Of a DNA stretch of 42,754 nucleotides, positions 1-9,037 are shown in pieces. How positions within the stretch are numbered: position 1 is the stretch's first letter; each line of letters opens with the position of its first letter. The position numbers and the translations under genes were made by a program. The DNA lies in contig JACDHC010000002.1 of the NCBI GenBank assembly GCA_013821245.1, positions 1 through 42,754 on the forward strand, written 5' to 3'. Under the pieces are notes generated by a model. That model had not been told where the DNA came from and did not search any database. It saw nothing but the letters and a program-made list of their open reading frames with translations. The DNA comes from Candidatus Nitrosopumilus sp. GTDB taxonomy: Archaea; Thermoproteota; Nitrososphaeria; Nitrososphaerales; Nitrososphaeraceae.

Positions 1-49
1 GAGGCTGCATTATCTAAATATATAAAATTGTTGCTTTTACTTTCGTTTG

Positions 50-1045
50 TCAACATGGTTGATTATGGCTGTTATTGCGTCTTGTAATTTTTTTAATCTG
101 GATATATTTATCATTCCCTCTATTAGATACAGTTAATCCGCTTTTTTTGTATCCGCCTATGTCTATTGTAACATATCTAAAACCATTCTCATTAAAGGTT
201 AACTCTATTTCATTTAGTTTATCAATATCAAATAATTTTGTAATTTCTTCTTTTTCTACTTCTATTCGAGCGAGATCGCCATGATCTCTTACCCTTACCT
301 GTTTAACATTGAAAGTCTTTTTTACAATTGATTCACAATTTTCAATGCTTTTTAACTTTGCAGGTGTTATTTGTATGTTTTTAGATATCCTTGAGGCCAG
401 ACAAGCATTGGAAGGTTTATCATATATAGATAATTTGTTAGCTTTTGCCAGATTTCGAATGTCATTTTTATTAAAACCTGTTTCTATTAACGGGCTTTTA
501 ATTCCTTTTTGATGCAGTGCTATCATACCTGGTCTATAATCATTTAAATCATCTGTGTTGCTTCCATCAACTATTAATTTAACATCCACTTGACTGGCTA
601 ATGTGAGCAGGTTGTCTGCCAGCTCATTTCTGCAATGAAAGCATCTTAAACTGTCGTTTTTTACAAAATCTTGGTTGTCTAATTCGTTGTATTTTATTAT
701 TTTATGACTTATGTCTAACTCATTAGCCACCCTTACTGCTGTCTCTAATTCGTCACTTGATAGTGTTTGATAGTTTGCTGTAATTGCTAAAACGTTTTTC
801 TTTCCCAAGGCATTTTTCGCAACAAGTGCCACTACCGCACTGTCAACTCCTCCTGACAACGCAATCAAAACTTTATCGTTTTTTAGCTTAAACCATTCAA
901 TTAAACTTTCATATTTGGCCTCTAGGGCATCATTGATTTTGTATGGGTGTTGATATTCCATTTTCTGCTCCTGCTCCTTATTATCTTCCATTTCTGATTC
1001 TGTGTTCCCCTCTTCCTCTTCTTTTGCAAATGTTTTTGAATTCAA
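50..1045 (-). CDS. larE: ATP-dependent sacrificial sulfur transferase LarE (NPN cofactor biosynthesis)
   Basis: ORF 331 aa; PP-loop 'ALSGGVDSAVVA', 'RCFHCRNEL', 'KPSNACLASRI' motifs typical of LarE; next to larC. TTG start and acidic N-terminal extension; an internal ATG start is possible. Confidence 0.93.
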   Translation of the reverse strand: MNSKTFAKEEEEGNTESEMEDNKEQEQKMEYQHPYKINDALEAKYESLIEWFKLKNDKVLIALSGGVDSAVVALVAKNALGKKNVLAITANYQTLSSDELETAVRVANELDISHKIIKYNELDNQDFVKNDSLRCFHCRNELADNLLTLASQVDVKLIVDGSNTDDLNDYRPGMIALHQKGIKSPLIETGFNKNDIRNLAKANKLSIYDKPSNACLASRISKNIQITPAKLKSIENCESIVKKTFNVKQVRVRDHGDLARIEVEKEEITKLFDIDKLNEIELTFNENGFRYVTIDIGGYKKSGLTVSNRGNDKYIQIKKITRRNNSHNQPC

Positions 1046-1051
1046 ACTATG

Positions 1052-2314
1052 TTAAATATCATATAGGTTTCTTTGGGATATTAAATTATTGACAATATCG
1101 ATTGTTCTCTTTAATGGATAATTTATTTTATCTGAAATTCTCTTTATATCCTCATATTCTGGTTTTATATTTGTAATTTCACCATTGGAATTTTTTGATA
1201 TTTTCACATTGATAATAAAACTTTGTTTTTCTATTTCTATAGGAACTAAAAGGTTGAACCTAGCTAAAATATATCTCTCGGTCTTTGTTTTCCTTATACC
1301 CAAAGTTCCTGATTCTTCAAAGATGGTTTCTGCTATTTTCTTCTCATTTTCATCAGAGCAAATTACCTTCAGCATGTAAGCAGGCCTATTTTTTTTTGAT
1401 ATGCCGTTAATAACAATTACGTCTTTTACCCCTTCGATACCGCCTGAAGATAACTTTTCTACCAAATTTCCAAGTATCTCCCCATTTATATCATCAATGT
1501 TTGTTTCAAGGATTGTTACTGTATCTGTTTGAATATCACTAAAAAAGTCTGATTTGCCTATTGAAACTCTCAATATGTTTGGAATTGTGTTGAATTCTTT
1601 GGTTCCAGTTCCATAACCTATTCTTTCAGGAATAAATTCTGGATAGTTTGTTATCCTTTTGGGCTTTAAGTTCACAAGCATTGCTGCTCCTGTGGGTGTA
1701 GTCAGCTCGGCTTCAATTGGACCTCCCATTATTGCAATTTCATGCATTCTAAAAATTTCTAATATTGCATTTGTTGGATTGGGGAGAATGCCATGGGAGA
1801 AATTTGTTAAACCTCCACCAACTGCAACTTTTGTAGAATAAAATGTGGAATTGTTCCATAAATCCAAGTCGTCAAGTGCTGTTGCACAACCAATAAGGTC
1901 CGCACCAGTATCGATGCTTGATGATTCATGCAGGTGAAGTTCTTTTATATTCTTATTATGGATTTTAGATTCCACGTTGATAATTGTTTTAATGGATTCA
2001 ATGGCAAATTTCTTTGCTTTTTCCGATAAACCTATATTATGACAGCAGTTTGCAATTACCCCATACATGTCTACTGCATTTTTTTCTTCTAACTTTTCAT
2101 CAAATTCAAAGATAAACCTTGTGGCACCTATGCCGTTTGATTCTGTTTTAATAAAATCAATCTTGTTTATTTTTGAATCCTGAAAATAATTTTGTATTTT
2201 GTTGATGTTTTTTATGATTTTTTTCTTATCTGCCCCGCTATCAATCAAGCTTGAGAGTAACATGTCCCCAGAAATTCCTGCTATCTGAGAATCTATGACT
2301 ATTATCTTATTCAT
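1052..2314 (-). CDS. larC: Nickel insertion protein LarC (single continuous ORF)
   Basis: ORF 420 aa; 'GISGDMLLSSLIDSGA', 'HLHESSSIDTGADLIG', 'ELTTPTGAAML', 'ETNIDDINGEILG' are LarC signatures; 6 bp upstream of larE. Confidence 0.93.
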   Translation of the reverse strand: MNKIIVIDSQIAGISGDMLLSSLIDSGADKKKIIKNINKIQNYFQDSKINKIDFIKTESNGIGATRFIFEFDEKLEEKNAVDMYGVIANCCHNIGLSEKAKKFAIESIKTIINVESKIHNKNIKELHLHESSSIDTGADLIGCATALDDLDLWNNSTFYSTKVAVGGGLTNFSHGILPNPTNAILEIFRMHEIAIMGGPIEAELTTPTGAAMLVNLKPKRITNYPEFIPERIGYGTGTKEFNTIPNILRVSIGKSDFFSDIQTDTVTILETNIDDINGEILGNLVEKLSSGGIEGVKDVIVINGISKKNRPAYMLKVICSDENEKKIAETIFEESGTLGIRKTKTERYILARFNLLVPIEIEKQSFIINVKISKNSNGEITNIKPEYEDIKRISDKINYPLKRTIDIVNNLISQRNLYDI

Positions 2315-2552
2315 TTAAAATACCCGATGTTGATCTTATCTTCTTCTATGAGTTTATTTAGGTATTCATTTTCTTTGAATTTTCAATATTTTAAATATGA
2401 TGAATGCGTCAGACCACCATTCATTTGTCCCCTTTCTGTGATATTTTAAATCGCTTTTGTCCTAAATATCGACATCATTATAATTATGGTTTAATGAATT
2501 GTTGCATTTCGTAACTTAAAACTATAAATAAAAAATTAAATTCAACTTTATT

Positions 2553-3467
2553 ATGACTATATCAATAATTGGTTCTGGGAAGGTTGGTGCATCTGTTGCA
2601 TTAAACTGTGGTCTTCGAGAGTTGGACCCTAAAATAAATTTGCTGGACATTGTTGAAGGTTTACCGCAGGGAGAGGCGATGGATATAAATCACCAGCTAT
2701 CAGAAAAAGGTCTGGACAGCTATATTGTGGGCTCCAATGATTATTCTGAGTTAAAGAACACGGACATTGTTGTTCTGGTTGCAGGTGTCGGCAGAAAACC
2801 TGGAATGACAAGGATGGATTTGCTTAAAACTAATGCATCGATAGTGCGGGATGTATCATTAAAGATCTCTGAAAATGTAAATGATTGTATATTAATTATC
2901 GTAACTAACCCTCTTGATCCAATGACATATTTGGCATTAAAAACCACCAAATTTCCTTCAAATAAGGTGATGGGAATGGGGGGAATGCTGGACCTGTCTC
3001 GATTCACTAGTTTTATTCATGATTTCACTAAAGTCTCTAGAAAATCAATATCTGCTATGGTTATAGGCGAACATGGGGAAAATATGTTGCCTTTAATCAG
3101 GTTTTCGTCCATATCTGGTATACCATTACGCGAATTTATAGACGAAGAACAGTCCATGCAAATTTATGAAAAGACAAAACAGGTTGCTGCCGAGGTAATT
3201 AAATTTAAGGGTGCGACTGTATATGCGCCAGGAAATGCTGTATCAACAATGATTGAATCCATAGTTAAAGATAAGAAAGCAGTAATTCCAATTTCGGCAT
3301 ATCTTGATGGGCAATATGGGATTAGAGATGTATGTCTTGGAGTACCGGCTATAGTTGGAAAGAAGGGAATTGAAAAGATAATGGAGTTGCCATTAGATAA
3401 GTTTGAAAAAGATCAATTAATAAAGGGCGCAAACAGTGTAAAAGAAGCTATTTCTAATCTTTCTTAA
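2553..3467 (+). CDS. mdh: Malate/lactate dehydrogenase family (NAD-dependent)
   Basis: ORF 304 aa; 'IIGSGKVGASVAL' Rossmann motif, 'VLVAGVGRKPGMTRMDLLKTNA', 'IGEHGENMLPL'; TATA-like 'ACTATAAAT' about 28 nt upstream. Confidence 0.93.
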   Translation: MTISIIGSGKVGASVALNCGLRELDPKINLLDIVEGLPQGEAMDINHQLSEKGLDSYIVGSNDYSELKNTDIVVLVAGVGRKPGMTRMDLLKTNASIVRDVSLKISENVNDCILIIVTNPLDPMTYLALKTTKFPSNKVMGMGGMLDLSRFTSFIHDFTKVSRKSISAMVIGEHGENMLPLIRFSSISGIPLREFIDEEQSMQIYEKTKQVAAEVIKFKGATVYAPGNAVSTMIESIVKDKKAVIPISAYLDGQYGIRDVCLGVPAIVGKKGIEKIMELPLDKFEKDQLIKGANSVKEAISNLS

Positions 3468-3487
3468 TTATTTTTAGTAATGCCGAT

Positions 3488-4267
3488 ATGGATTTAAAAA
3501 ATATTTTGTTAGACTATTACAATGATAAAAAAAGTTTGGATGAGGTAATAAAAACCCTTTCACTTTTTTCTTTAGAGTATATTGAAAACAATATTGCGCA
3601 AATAGATATTAACAGGGATTTAAGAAAATCCGTTCCTGAGATAGTTTTAGCAATAAATAAAAAAACTATGGAGATTGTCACTATTTCTGATAAAATATTA
3701 GAAAAAAAGGGCTATGTTATAATTAGTAAGATTAGGCCGATTGCAATAAAAAAATTAATTGATCACTTTAAAAAAAAAGGGTTTTTTGTTGAAAGAGGGT
3801 ACAATAGTAGTTCTATGCTAATTTATGATGCAAAAGAGTCTTTGCCTGCCAATAGGGGTGGGAAGATTGGAATTATTTGTGGAGGTACGTCTGACATTGG
3901 TATTGCTGAAGAGGCCAGAATAGCATCTCTTTCGATGGGGTGCTCAACCTTTCTTGGGTATGATGTTGGTATAAGCGGAATTCAGCGTTTACTTTTGTCA
4001 CTCAAAGAAATGATATCTAACAATGTGGATGTTTTGGTGGTCGTTGCAGGTATGGAGGGGGCTTTATCGTCCGTTGTTACCTCATTGGTTAACATTCCGG
4101 TGATCGGTGTTCCTGCTTCTGTTGGGTATGGGTTCGGATCAAACGGAATTGGTTCACTGTCATCTATGCTTCAGAGTTGTTCTTTTGGTCTTGCCGTTGT
4201 AAATATTGATAATGGCATAGGTGCAGGCATATTTGCAAGCTTAATAGCTAACAAAGGACGACTTTAA
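3488..4267 (+). CDS. larB: Nickel pincer cofactor biosynthesis protein LarB
   Basis: ORF 259 aa; PurE-like C-terminal domain 'GIICGGTSDIGIAEEA', 'VVAGMEGALSSVVTSLVNIPVIGVPASVGYG', 'NIDNGIGAG'. Confidence 0.93.
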   Translation: MDLKNILLDYYNDKKSLDEVIKTLSLFSLEYIENNIAQIDINRDLRKSVPEIVLAINKKTMEIVTISDKILEKKGYVIISKIRPIAIKKLIDHFKKKGFFVERGYNSSSMLIYDAKESLPANRGGKIGIICGGTSDIGIAEEARIASLSMGCSTFLGYDVGISGIQRLLLSLKEMISNNVDVLVVVAGMEGALSSVVTSLVNIPVIGVPASVGYGFGSNGIGSLSSMLQSCSFGLAVVNIDNGIGAGIFASLIANKGRL

Positions 4268-4306
4268 TCAAAGAAAAAATGTTTGAAAAACAAAAATACA
4301 ATAACG

Positions 4307-4326
4307 ATAACAATAATTATTGTTAT
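4307..4326. promoter_or_regulatory. Perfect 20-bp palindrome ATAACAATAATTATTGTTAT upstream of the ribosomal operon promoter
   Basis: Read directly; its reverse complement is identical to itself. Confidence 0.6.
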
Positions 4327-4339
4327 TGGGTTTAAAACG

Positions 4340-4348
4340 TTTATAAGA
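4340..4348 (+). promoter_or_regulatory. Putative archaeal TATA box (TTTATAAGA) for rpl18 operon
   Basis: TATA-like element about 55 nt upstream of the rpl18 start codon, after a purine/A-rich stretch that could act as BRE. Confidence 0.45.
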
Positions 4349-4398
4349 GAATCAAAAGTTTTTTGTTGATAGTTAGATAAAGAGAGAGGATGAATTAA

Positions 4399-4986
4399 AT
4401 GTCTTATATTAGAACACTTAAAAGGATCAGAAGCAAAAAAACAAATTATAGAAAACGAAAAGCAGTATTAATTAGCAGACGTAATTTTATTACCATAAAG
4501 ACTAGCAATGAAAATATTCATTGTCAATTGATAAAACCAAACTTGAAAGGTGATATAGTGCTTAATTTTTCAAATAGCAAAGAACTAGCAAAATATGGAT
4601 GGAAGGGAGCATCAAACAATCTATCTGCTAGTTTCTTGGTGGGTTTGTTGATGGGTAAGAAGATGATTAGTAAAAATAATGACTCTGCTATTTTATATAC
4701 CGGAAAGACGTCTTTTACAAGTAAAATTGCTGCATGTCTGAAAGGGGTTGCTTCAGCAGGGGTTAAAATACCACTGTCTGAAGAATCTATGCCTGATGAA
4801 AACAGGATAAATGGCACACATGTTGCCAGGTATGCTACAGTATTAAAACAGGATAAAAATCTATATGAGAAAAGGTTTTCAAAACTGCTTAACAATAATT
4901 TGGATCCCGAAGAATATCCAAAACATTTTGAAGAAATAAAGAATAAAATACTTTCCAGCAGTTTTGATCAGCAGCAAGAAGGGTAA
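4399..4986 (+). CDS. rpl18: 50S ribosomal protein L18
   Basis: ORF 195 aa; RRxxxKTNYRKRKAVL...R N-terminus, 'SFLVGLLMGKK', 'GVASAGVKIP'; followed by rps5. Confidence 0.92.
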   Translation: MSYIRTLKRIRSKKTNYRKRKAVLISRRNFITIKTSNENIHCQLIKPNLKGDIVLNFSNSKELAKYGWKGASNNLSASFLVGLLMGKKMISKNNDSAILYTGKTSFTSKIAACLKGVASAGVKIPLSEESMPDENRINGTHVARYATVLKQDKNLYEKRFSKLLNNNLDPEEYPKHFEEIKNKILSSSFDQQQEG

Positions 4987-5126
4987 AAAGATGTTTTTAG
5001 CTTCAAATAACGAAAGAATAATAAATAAAAAAATATCACTGTTGGTAGTAAGGTAGGATGTGTTTAAAATAAACAATATTAATTTTGTCGAGTCTTGTTA
5101 TTCGATTACCAATAAAGGTGAATTAG

Positions 5127-5747
5127 ATGAGTAGGATGGCAAGAAGGGAAGAGGCTGAAGTTGAGTGGAAGCCCAGAACTACCTTGGGAATGATGGTAGC
5201 TAGCGGGAAAATAAACTCTATGGAACAAATATTTGAAAATGGTATGAGAATACAAGAAGCAGAAATTGTAAAACATCTGTTGCCTGATGTAAAGACCCAA
5301 GTGGTTAGTGTTGACATAGTTCAAAAACAAACAGATGCTGGTGAACTTACACGGTTTAATGCATTGGTCGCCCTGGGCAATGAGTCGGGTTGGTTTGGAT
5401 TGGGTAAGGGGAAAGCCTCCCAAATGAGAAATGCAATAGATAAAGCTACTAATGCAACTTACTTGAACGTAATTCCAGTAAAGCTTGGTTGTGGAAGTTG
5501 GGAATGCCGCTGTGGGCAACCTCATTCTGTACCTTTTAAAGTAATGGGGAGAGGGGGAAGTGTTACTATCGAACTAATACCTGGGCCTAGAGGTTTGGGT
5601 ATTGTGGCTGGAGAACATATTAAAAACCTGTTGAAATTGGCTGGATTAAAAGATGCATGGAGCCGATCCTATGGATCGACTAGTACCATGTCATCTACTG
5701 CTAAGGCTATCTTTAGTGCATTAAGAAATACATTCCAAACAGGGTAG
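5127..5747 (+). CDS. rps5: 30S ribosomal protein S5
   Basis: ORF 206 aa; 'WFGLGKGKASQMRNAIDKA', 'GRGGSVTIELIPGPRGLGIVAGEHIKNLLKLAGLKDAWSRSYGSTSTM'. Confidence 0.96.
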   Translation: MSRMARREEAEVEWKPRTTLGMMVASGKINSMEQIFENGMRIQEAEIVKHLLPDVKTQVVSVDIVQKQTDAGELTRFNALVALGNESGWFGLGKGKASQMRNAIDKATNATYLNVIPVKLGCGSWECRCGQPHSVPFKVMGRGGSVTIELIPGPRGLGIVAGEHIKNLLKLAGLKDAWSRSYGSTSTMSSTAKAIFSALRNTFQTG

Positions 5748-5755
5748 ATGTTATA

Positions 5756-6328
5756 ATGGTATATTTAGTTGTAAGAATGAAAGGAACTGTAAATGTTCCA
5801 TATTGGGCACGAATCACCCTTGAAAGTCTAAGTTTAAACAAACGATTTCGAGCCACAATAATTCCAGAAAATGAGCAAACTTTAGGTATGCTAAGGAAAA
5901 TCAAGGAGTTTGTGTCCTGGACTAGTGTGGATGCTGAATTTATTAGAGAATTCATAGAGAAAAAAGGTCGAATTTCTGCATCCAAGTTGCTATCAACAAC
6001 AACAACAGCAACAAATTCTGCTATGAATACAACAACAGCACTAGAAGCAGCACCAACTGAAATTGCGACAGCATCCGTTGACCATGAGGGCAATATTAAT
6101 AACAATGATGTTGAAAGTAAAGGACCACAAAATACTGATTTAAGTAAAATTGTATCTATTATATCTCAAAATGAATTGTATTTATCCAAAATATCTGGCA
6201 TAAAACCCTGGTTTGCATTAAATCCACCAAAAGGTGGATTTAAGAGAAAGTCAAAACGATCTTATTCTCAAGATGGAATTCTTGGGGAAAACAAAGAGTT
6301 ACTTTCTATTGTGAAAAGGATGATGTAG
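5756..6328 (+). CDS. rpl30: 50S ribosomal protein L30 with internal low-complexity insertion
   Basis: ORF 190 aa; N-term 'VVRMKGTVNVPYWARITLESLSL', C-term 'GIKPWFALNPPKGGFKRKSKRSY'; position between rps5 and rpl15. Confidence 0.92.
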   Translation: MVYLVVRMKGTVNVPYWARITLESLSLNKRFRATIIPENEQTLGMLRKIKEFVSWTSVDAEFIREFIEKKGRISASKLLSTTTTATNSAMNTTTALEAAPTEIATASVDHEGNINNNDVESKGPQNTDLSKIVSIISQNELYLSKISGIKPWFALNPPKGGFKRKSKRSYSQDGILGENKELLSIVKRMM

Positions 6329-6439
6329 TGAAACAATATGAATTGTAATTCAAATTTGCTAATGTTGTCATTCGAAAACTTTAATATTTATACTCTTTCT
6401 CTTTATCAATTGAATGGATGGAATAGGTGATAATGTGTT

Positions 6440-6877
6440 ATGGCTACTCGTTTAAGAAAAAGTAGAAGACAACGTGGAACCCGTTTTTGTGGTTGGGGAC
6501 AGATTGGTCAGCATCGTGCTTCAGGTAGTAGGGGTGGAGTTGGAAATGCAGGAAAGCATAAGCATTTCTTCATGAGAACTCTTAAAGAGGAACCCGACCA
6601 TTTTGGACATGAGCAGTTTCATGCCCTAAGAAAAAGCGATGTTTCCAGATGGATTAATTTAAGAGATCTGAATACGTTATTAAAATATTCTAAATCTGGT
6701 GAAGATGGTAAGACTATTTTAGACCTAGGTGAATTAGGTTATGAGAAACTTTTGGGAAGCGGTAGGGTGGAAGCGGTTTTTACTATTAAAGTAAAATGGG
6801 CTTCTAAATCTGCAAAAGATAAGATTACTGAAGCCGGAGGAGAGGTGTTAACCTTAAATGAGCTCAATAAAGAATGA
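6440..6877 (+). CDS. rpl15: 50S ribosomal protein L15
   Basis: ORF 145 aa; 'MATRLRKSRRQRGTRFCGWGQIGQHRASGSRGGVGNAGKHKHFF'. Confidence 0.95.
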   Translation: MATRLRKSRRQRGTRFCGWGQIGQHRASGSRGGVGNAGKHKHFFMRTLKEEPDHFGHEQFHALRKSDVSRWINLRDLNTLLKYSKSGEDGKTILDLGELGYEKLLGSGRVEAVFTIKVKWASKSAKDKITEAGGEVLTLNELNKE

Positions 6878-8309
6878 GGGTATCTTTAGAACCGTTGTAA
6901 AGAAAGTTTCACCTTTTATTCCTCAAGTTGAAAAGCCTAAAAAGAAGATTACCCTAAAGAATAAGCTAATATGGACTGGAGTTGCTTTATTAATTTATTT
7001 TACAATGGGACAAGTTCAACTATATGGTATCATTGTTGATCCAGCTAATGATCCATTGGCATTCGCCCGGGTTATCTTCGCAGCACAGCAAGGGACCCTT
7101 ATTGAACTAGGTATTGGGCCCATAGTTACTGCAGGATTGTTGATGCAGCTGTTAAAGGGATCCGACATGCTAAAATTAAATTTTAGAGATCCTAATGACC
7201 GTTCACTTTTTACTTCCGCAACTAAAATAGTTACTTTAATTGTTATTATCGCAGAGGGTGCTCTTTATGGTATTGCTGTTTATGGTGGTTCTACCCCATC
7301 ACCGACGCATACTGGTATTTTGATTGCGCAGCTGATTGGAGCTAGTGTTGTAGTTATGTATCTGGATGAGCTTGTACAGAAAGGCTGGGGACTTGGATCC
7401 GGTATAAGCGTGTTTATCATGGCTGGAGTGGCTCAAGCTATTGTCTGGAGCATCTTTAATCCATTTCCAGTACCAAATTTTCCGGAGTTAAGCGGTCTTA
7501 TACCTGCGTTAATTAGTTCTGGGGTAGACGGGAATATTGGGGAGATGTTGTTCCGATCAGCTCCACCGGCCCCTACTCCCAACTTACCCAGCATTTTCGG
7601 GTTGGGCATTACAAGTGGTATCTTGTTGCTATTGGTTTATGTGCAGGGAATCCATGTGGATATTCCTATTGTATCCACTAGGTACAGGGGATTCACAGCA
7701 ACATATCCAATAAAGCTTCTATACACTTCCAACATACCCGTGATTTTAGCTTCTGCGCTATTGGCAAATGCAATGTTTTTGGGGAATATGCTGTGGGCCA
7801 ATTTCAACCCTAATAACGATAGTCCATTTTTCAATTTGATTGCTCAATATAATGGACAGTCTCAAACACCTTCAGGGGGTTTGTTCTATTATATGAATCC
7901 GCCGGGATCTTTAGATGCTGCGGCAGCTGACCCTGTGCACGCTGTAGTTTACGTGTTGTTTATGACAGTCATTATTACTATTTTCGGACGGTTGTGGGTT
8001 GAGCTTGGTGGCCTATCGGCAAAATCCGCCGCAAAGAATCTGTTGGACGCAGACGTCCAAGTACCGGGATTTCGCCGTTCAGAAAGCTCGGTAGAGTCTT
8101 TACTAAATCGCTACATTCCTTCCGTTACTATAATTGGTGGAGTAATAATTGGGTTACTAGCGGGTGTATCAAATGTCTTTAGTGTCTTTGGAACGGGTAT
8201 AGGTTTGTTATTGATGGTTGATATCCTTGTGAATTACTATAACCTGTTAGTTAGAGAACAAGTGGACGTCCATATGCCAAAACTTGCATCGTTAATAGGC
8301 AGAGATTAG
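6858..8309 (+). CDS. secY: Preprotein translocase subunit SecY
   Basis: ORF 483 aa; multi-TM, 'LIELGIGPIVTAGLLMQLLKGSDM', 'LGSGISVFIMAGVAQ'; start overlaps the rpl15 3' end by 20 bp. Confidence 0.96.
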   Translation: MSSIKNEGIFRTVVKKVSPFIPQVEKPKKKITLKNKLIWTGVALLIYFTMGQVQLYGIIVDPANDPLAFARVIFAAQQGTLIELGIGPIVTAGLLMQLLKGSDMLKLNFRDPNDRSLFTSATKIVTLIVIIAEGALYGIAVYGGSTPSPTHTGILIAQLIGASVVVMYLDELVQKGWGLGSGISVFIMAGVAQAIVWSIFNPFPVPNFPELSGLIPALISSGVDGNIGEMLFRSAPPAPTPNLPSIFGLGITSGILLLLVYVQGIHVDIPIVSTRYRGFTATYPIKLLYTSNIPVILASALLANAMFLGNMLWANFNPNNDSPFFNLIAQYNGQSQTPSGGLFYYMNPPGSLDAAAADPVHAVVYVLFMTVIITIFGRLWVELGGLSAKSAAKNLLDADVQVPGFRRSESSVESLLNRYIPSVTIIGGVIIGLLAGVSNVFSVFGTGIGLLLMVDILVNYYNLLVREQVDVHMPKLASLIGRD

Positions 8310-8320
8310 GCCTAATAATT

Positions 8321-8356
8321 AAAATACTGCTTTTTTTTATAAAGAAGCAGTATTTT
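8321..8356 (+). terminator. Hairpin downstream of secY: perfect 12-bp stem AAAATACTGCTT / AAGCAGTATTTT
   Basis: Inverted repeat read directly 11 bp after the secY stop; 12-nt loop. Confidence 0.5.
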
Positions 8357-8464
8357 ATCAAGTATATTTTCAAAATGGCTTTTTAAAATTTAACTGTAAT
8401 AATGCTAAAAAACCACAAAATTATAAAGATAAAAATATTGGTTTTCTTTTTTAATTAAAATGGT

Positions 8465-9037
8465 ATGACTAAAAGGGTTATAATAGTTGGAATTCCTGGT
8501 GTTGGAAAATCTACTGTTATAACAAATATTTTGAATACGCTTTCAAAACAGGGGGTTGATGTTAAAATTGCCGAGTTTGGAACACTTATGTTTGAACAGG
8601 CAAAACTATTTTCAATTTCAAATAGGGATGAGCTTCGAAAATTAACACTTGAACAGCAAAGATCATTACAAGAAATAACTGCTAATTACATTTATTCTCT
8701 CAATAATGAAGTGGTAATCATAGATACTCATCTTTTCATAAACACGGTAGAGGGGTATTATCCTGGCATACCCTACAAATTATTGGATATCCTAAAACCA
8801 ACTCATCTAATCCTGTTGACCGCACATTCTGAAGAAGTTTATGAAAGACGGAAAACAGATATCGCAAGGCAAAGGGATTTAATCACGGCCGATGAGATAT
8901 CCAATGAGTTAAAGATATCTAAAATAATGATTGCATCCAGTTCTATTTTCTCCGGCTGTCCATTTTCCATTATCCAAAATAACAATGGGCAGCTAGACGA
9001 AGCAACTATGCGGATCTGCAAGACAATTATCCATTAG
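8465..9037 (+). CDS. adkA: Archaeal adenylate kinase
   Basis: ORF 190 aa; P-loop 'IIVGIPGVGKSTVI', archaeal AdkA 'RDELRKLTLEQQRSLQ'. Confidence 0.93.
   Translation: MTKRVIIVGIPGVGKSTVITNILNTLSKQGVDVKIAEFGTLMFEQAKLFSISNRDELRKLTLEQQRSLQEITANYIYSLNNEVVIIDTHLFINTVEGYYPGIPYKLLDILKPTHLILLTAHSEEVYERRKTDIARQRDLITADEISNELKISKIMIASSSIFSGCPFSIIQNNNGQLDEATMRICKTIIH

Noticed and set aside
2553-3467. MDH-like protein as direct NPN-cofactor recipient
   Set aside because: It has a standard NAD-binding Rossmann fold and MDH/LDH catalytic motifs and no LarA-like features; only a pathway link, not cofactor use, can be proposed.
5106-5525. Minus-strand ORF of 139 aa opposite rps5
   Set aside because: Fully antisense to a certain ribosomal protein gene, with implausible composition; same reasoning for 24523-24807, 40434-40880, 40914-41438 and 41472-41750.
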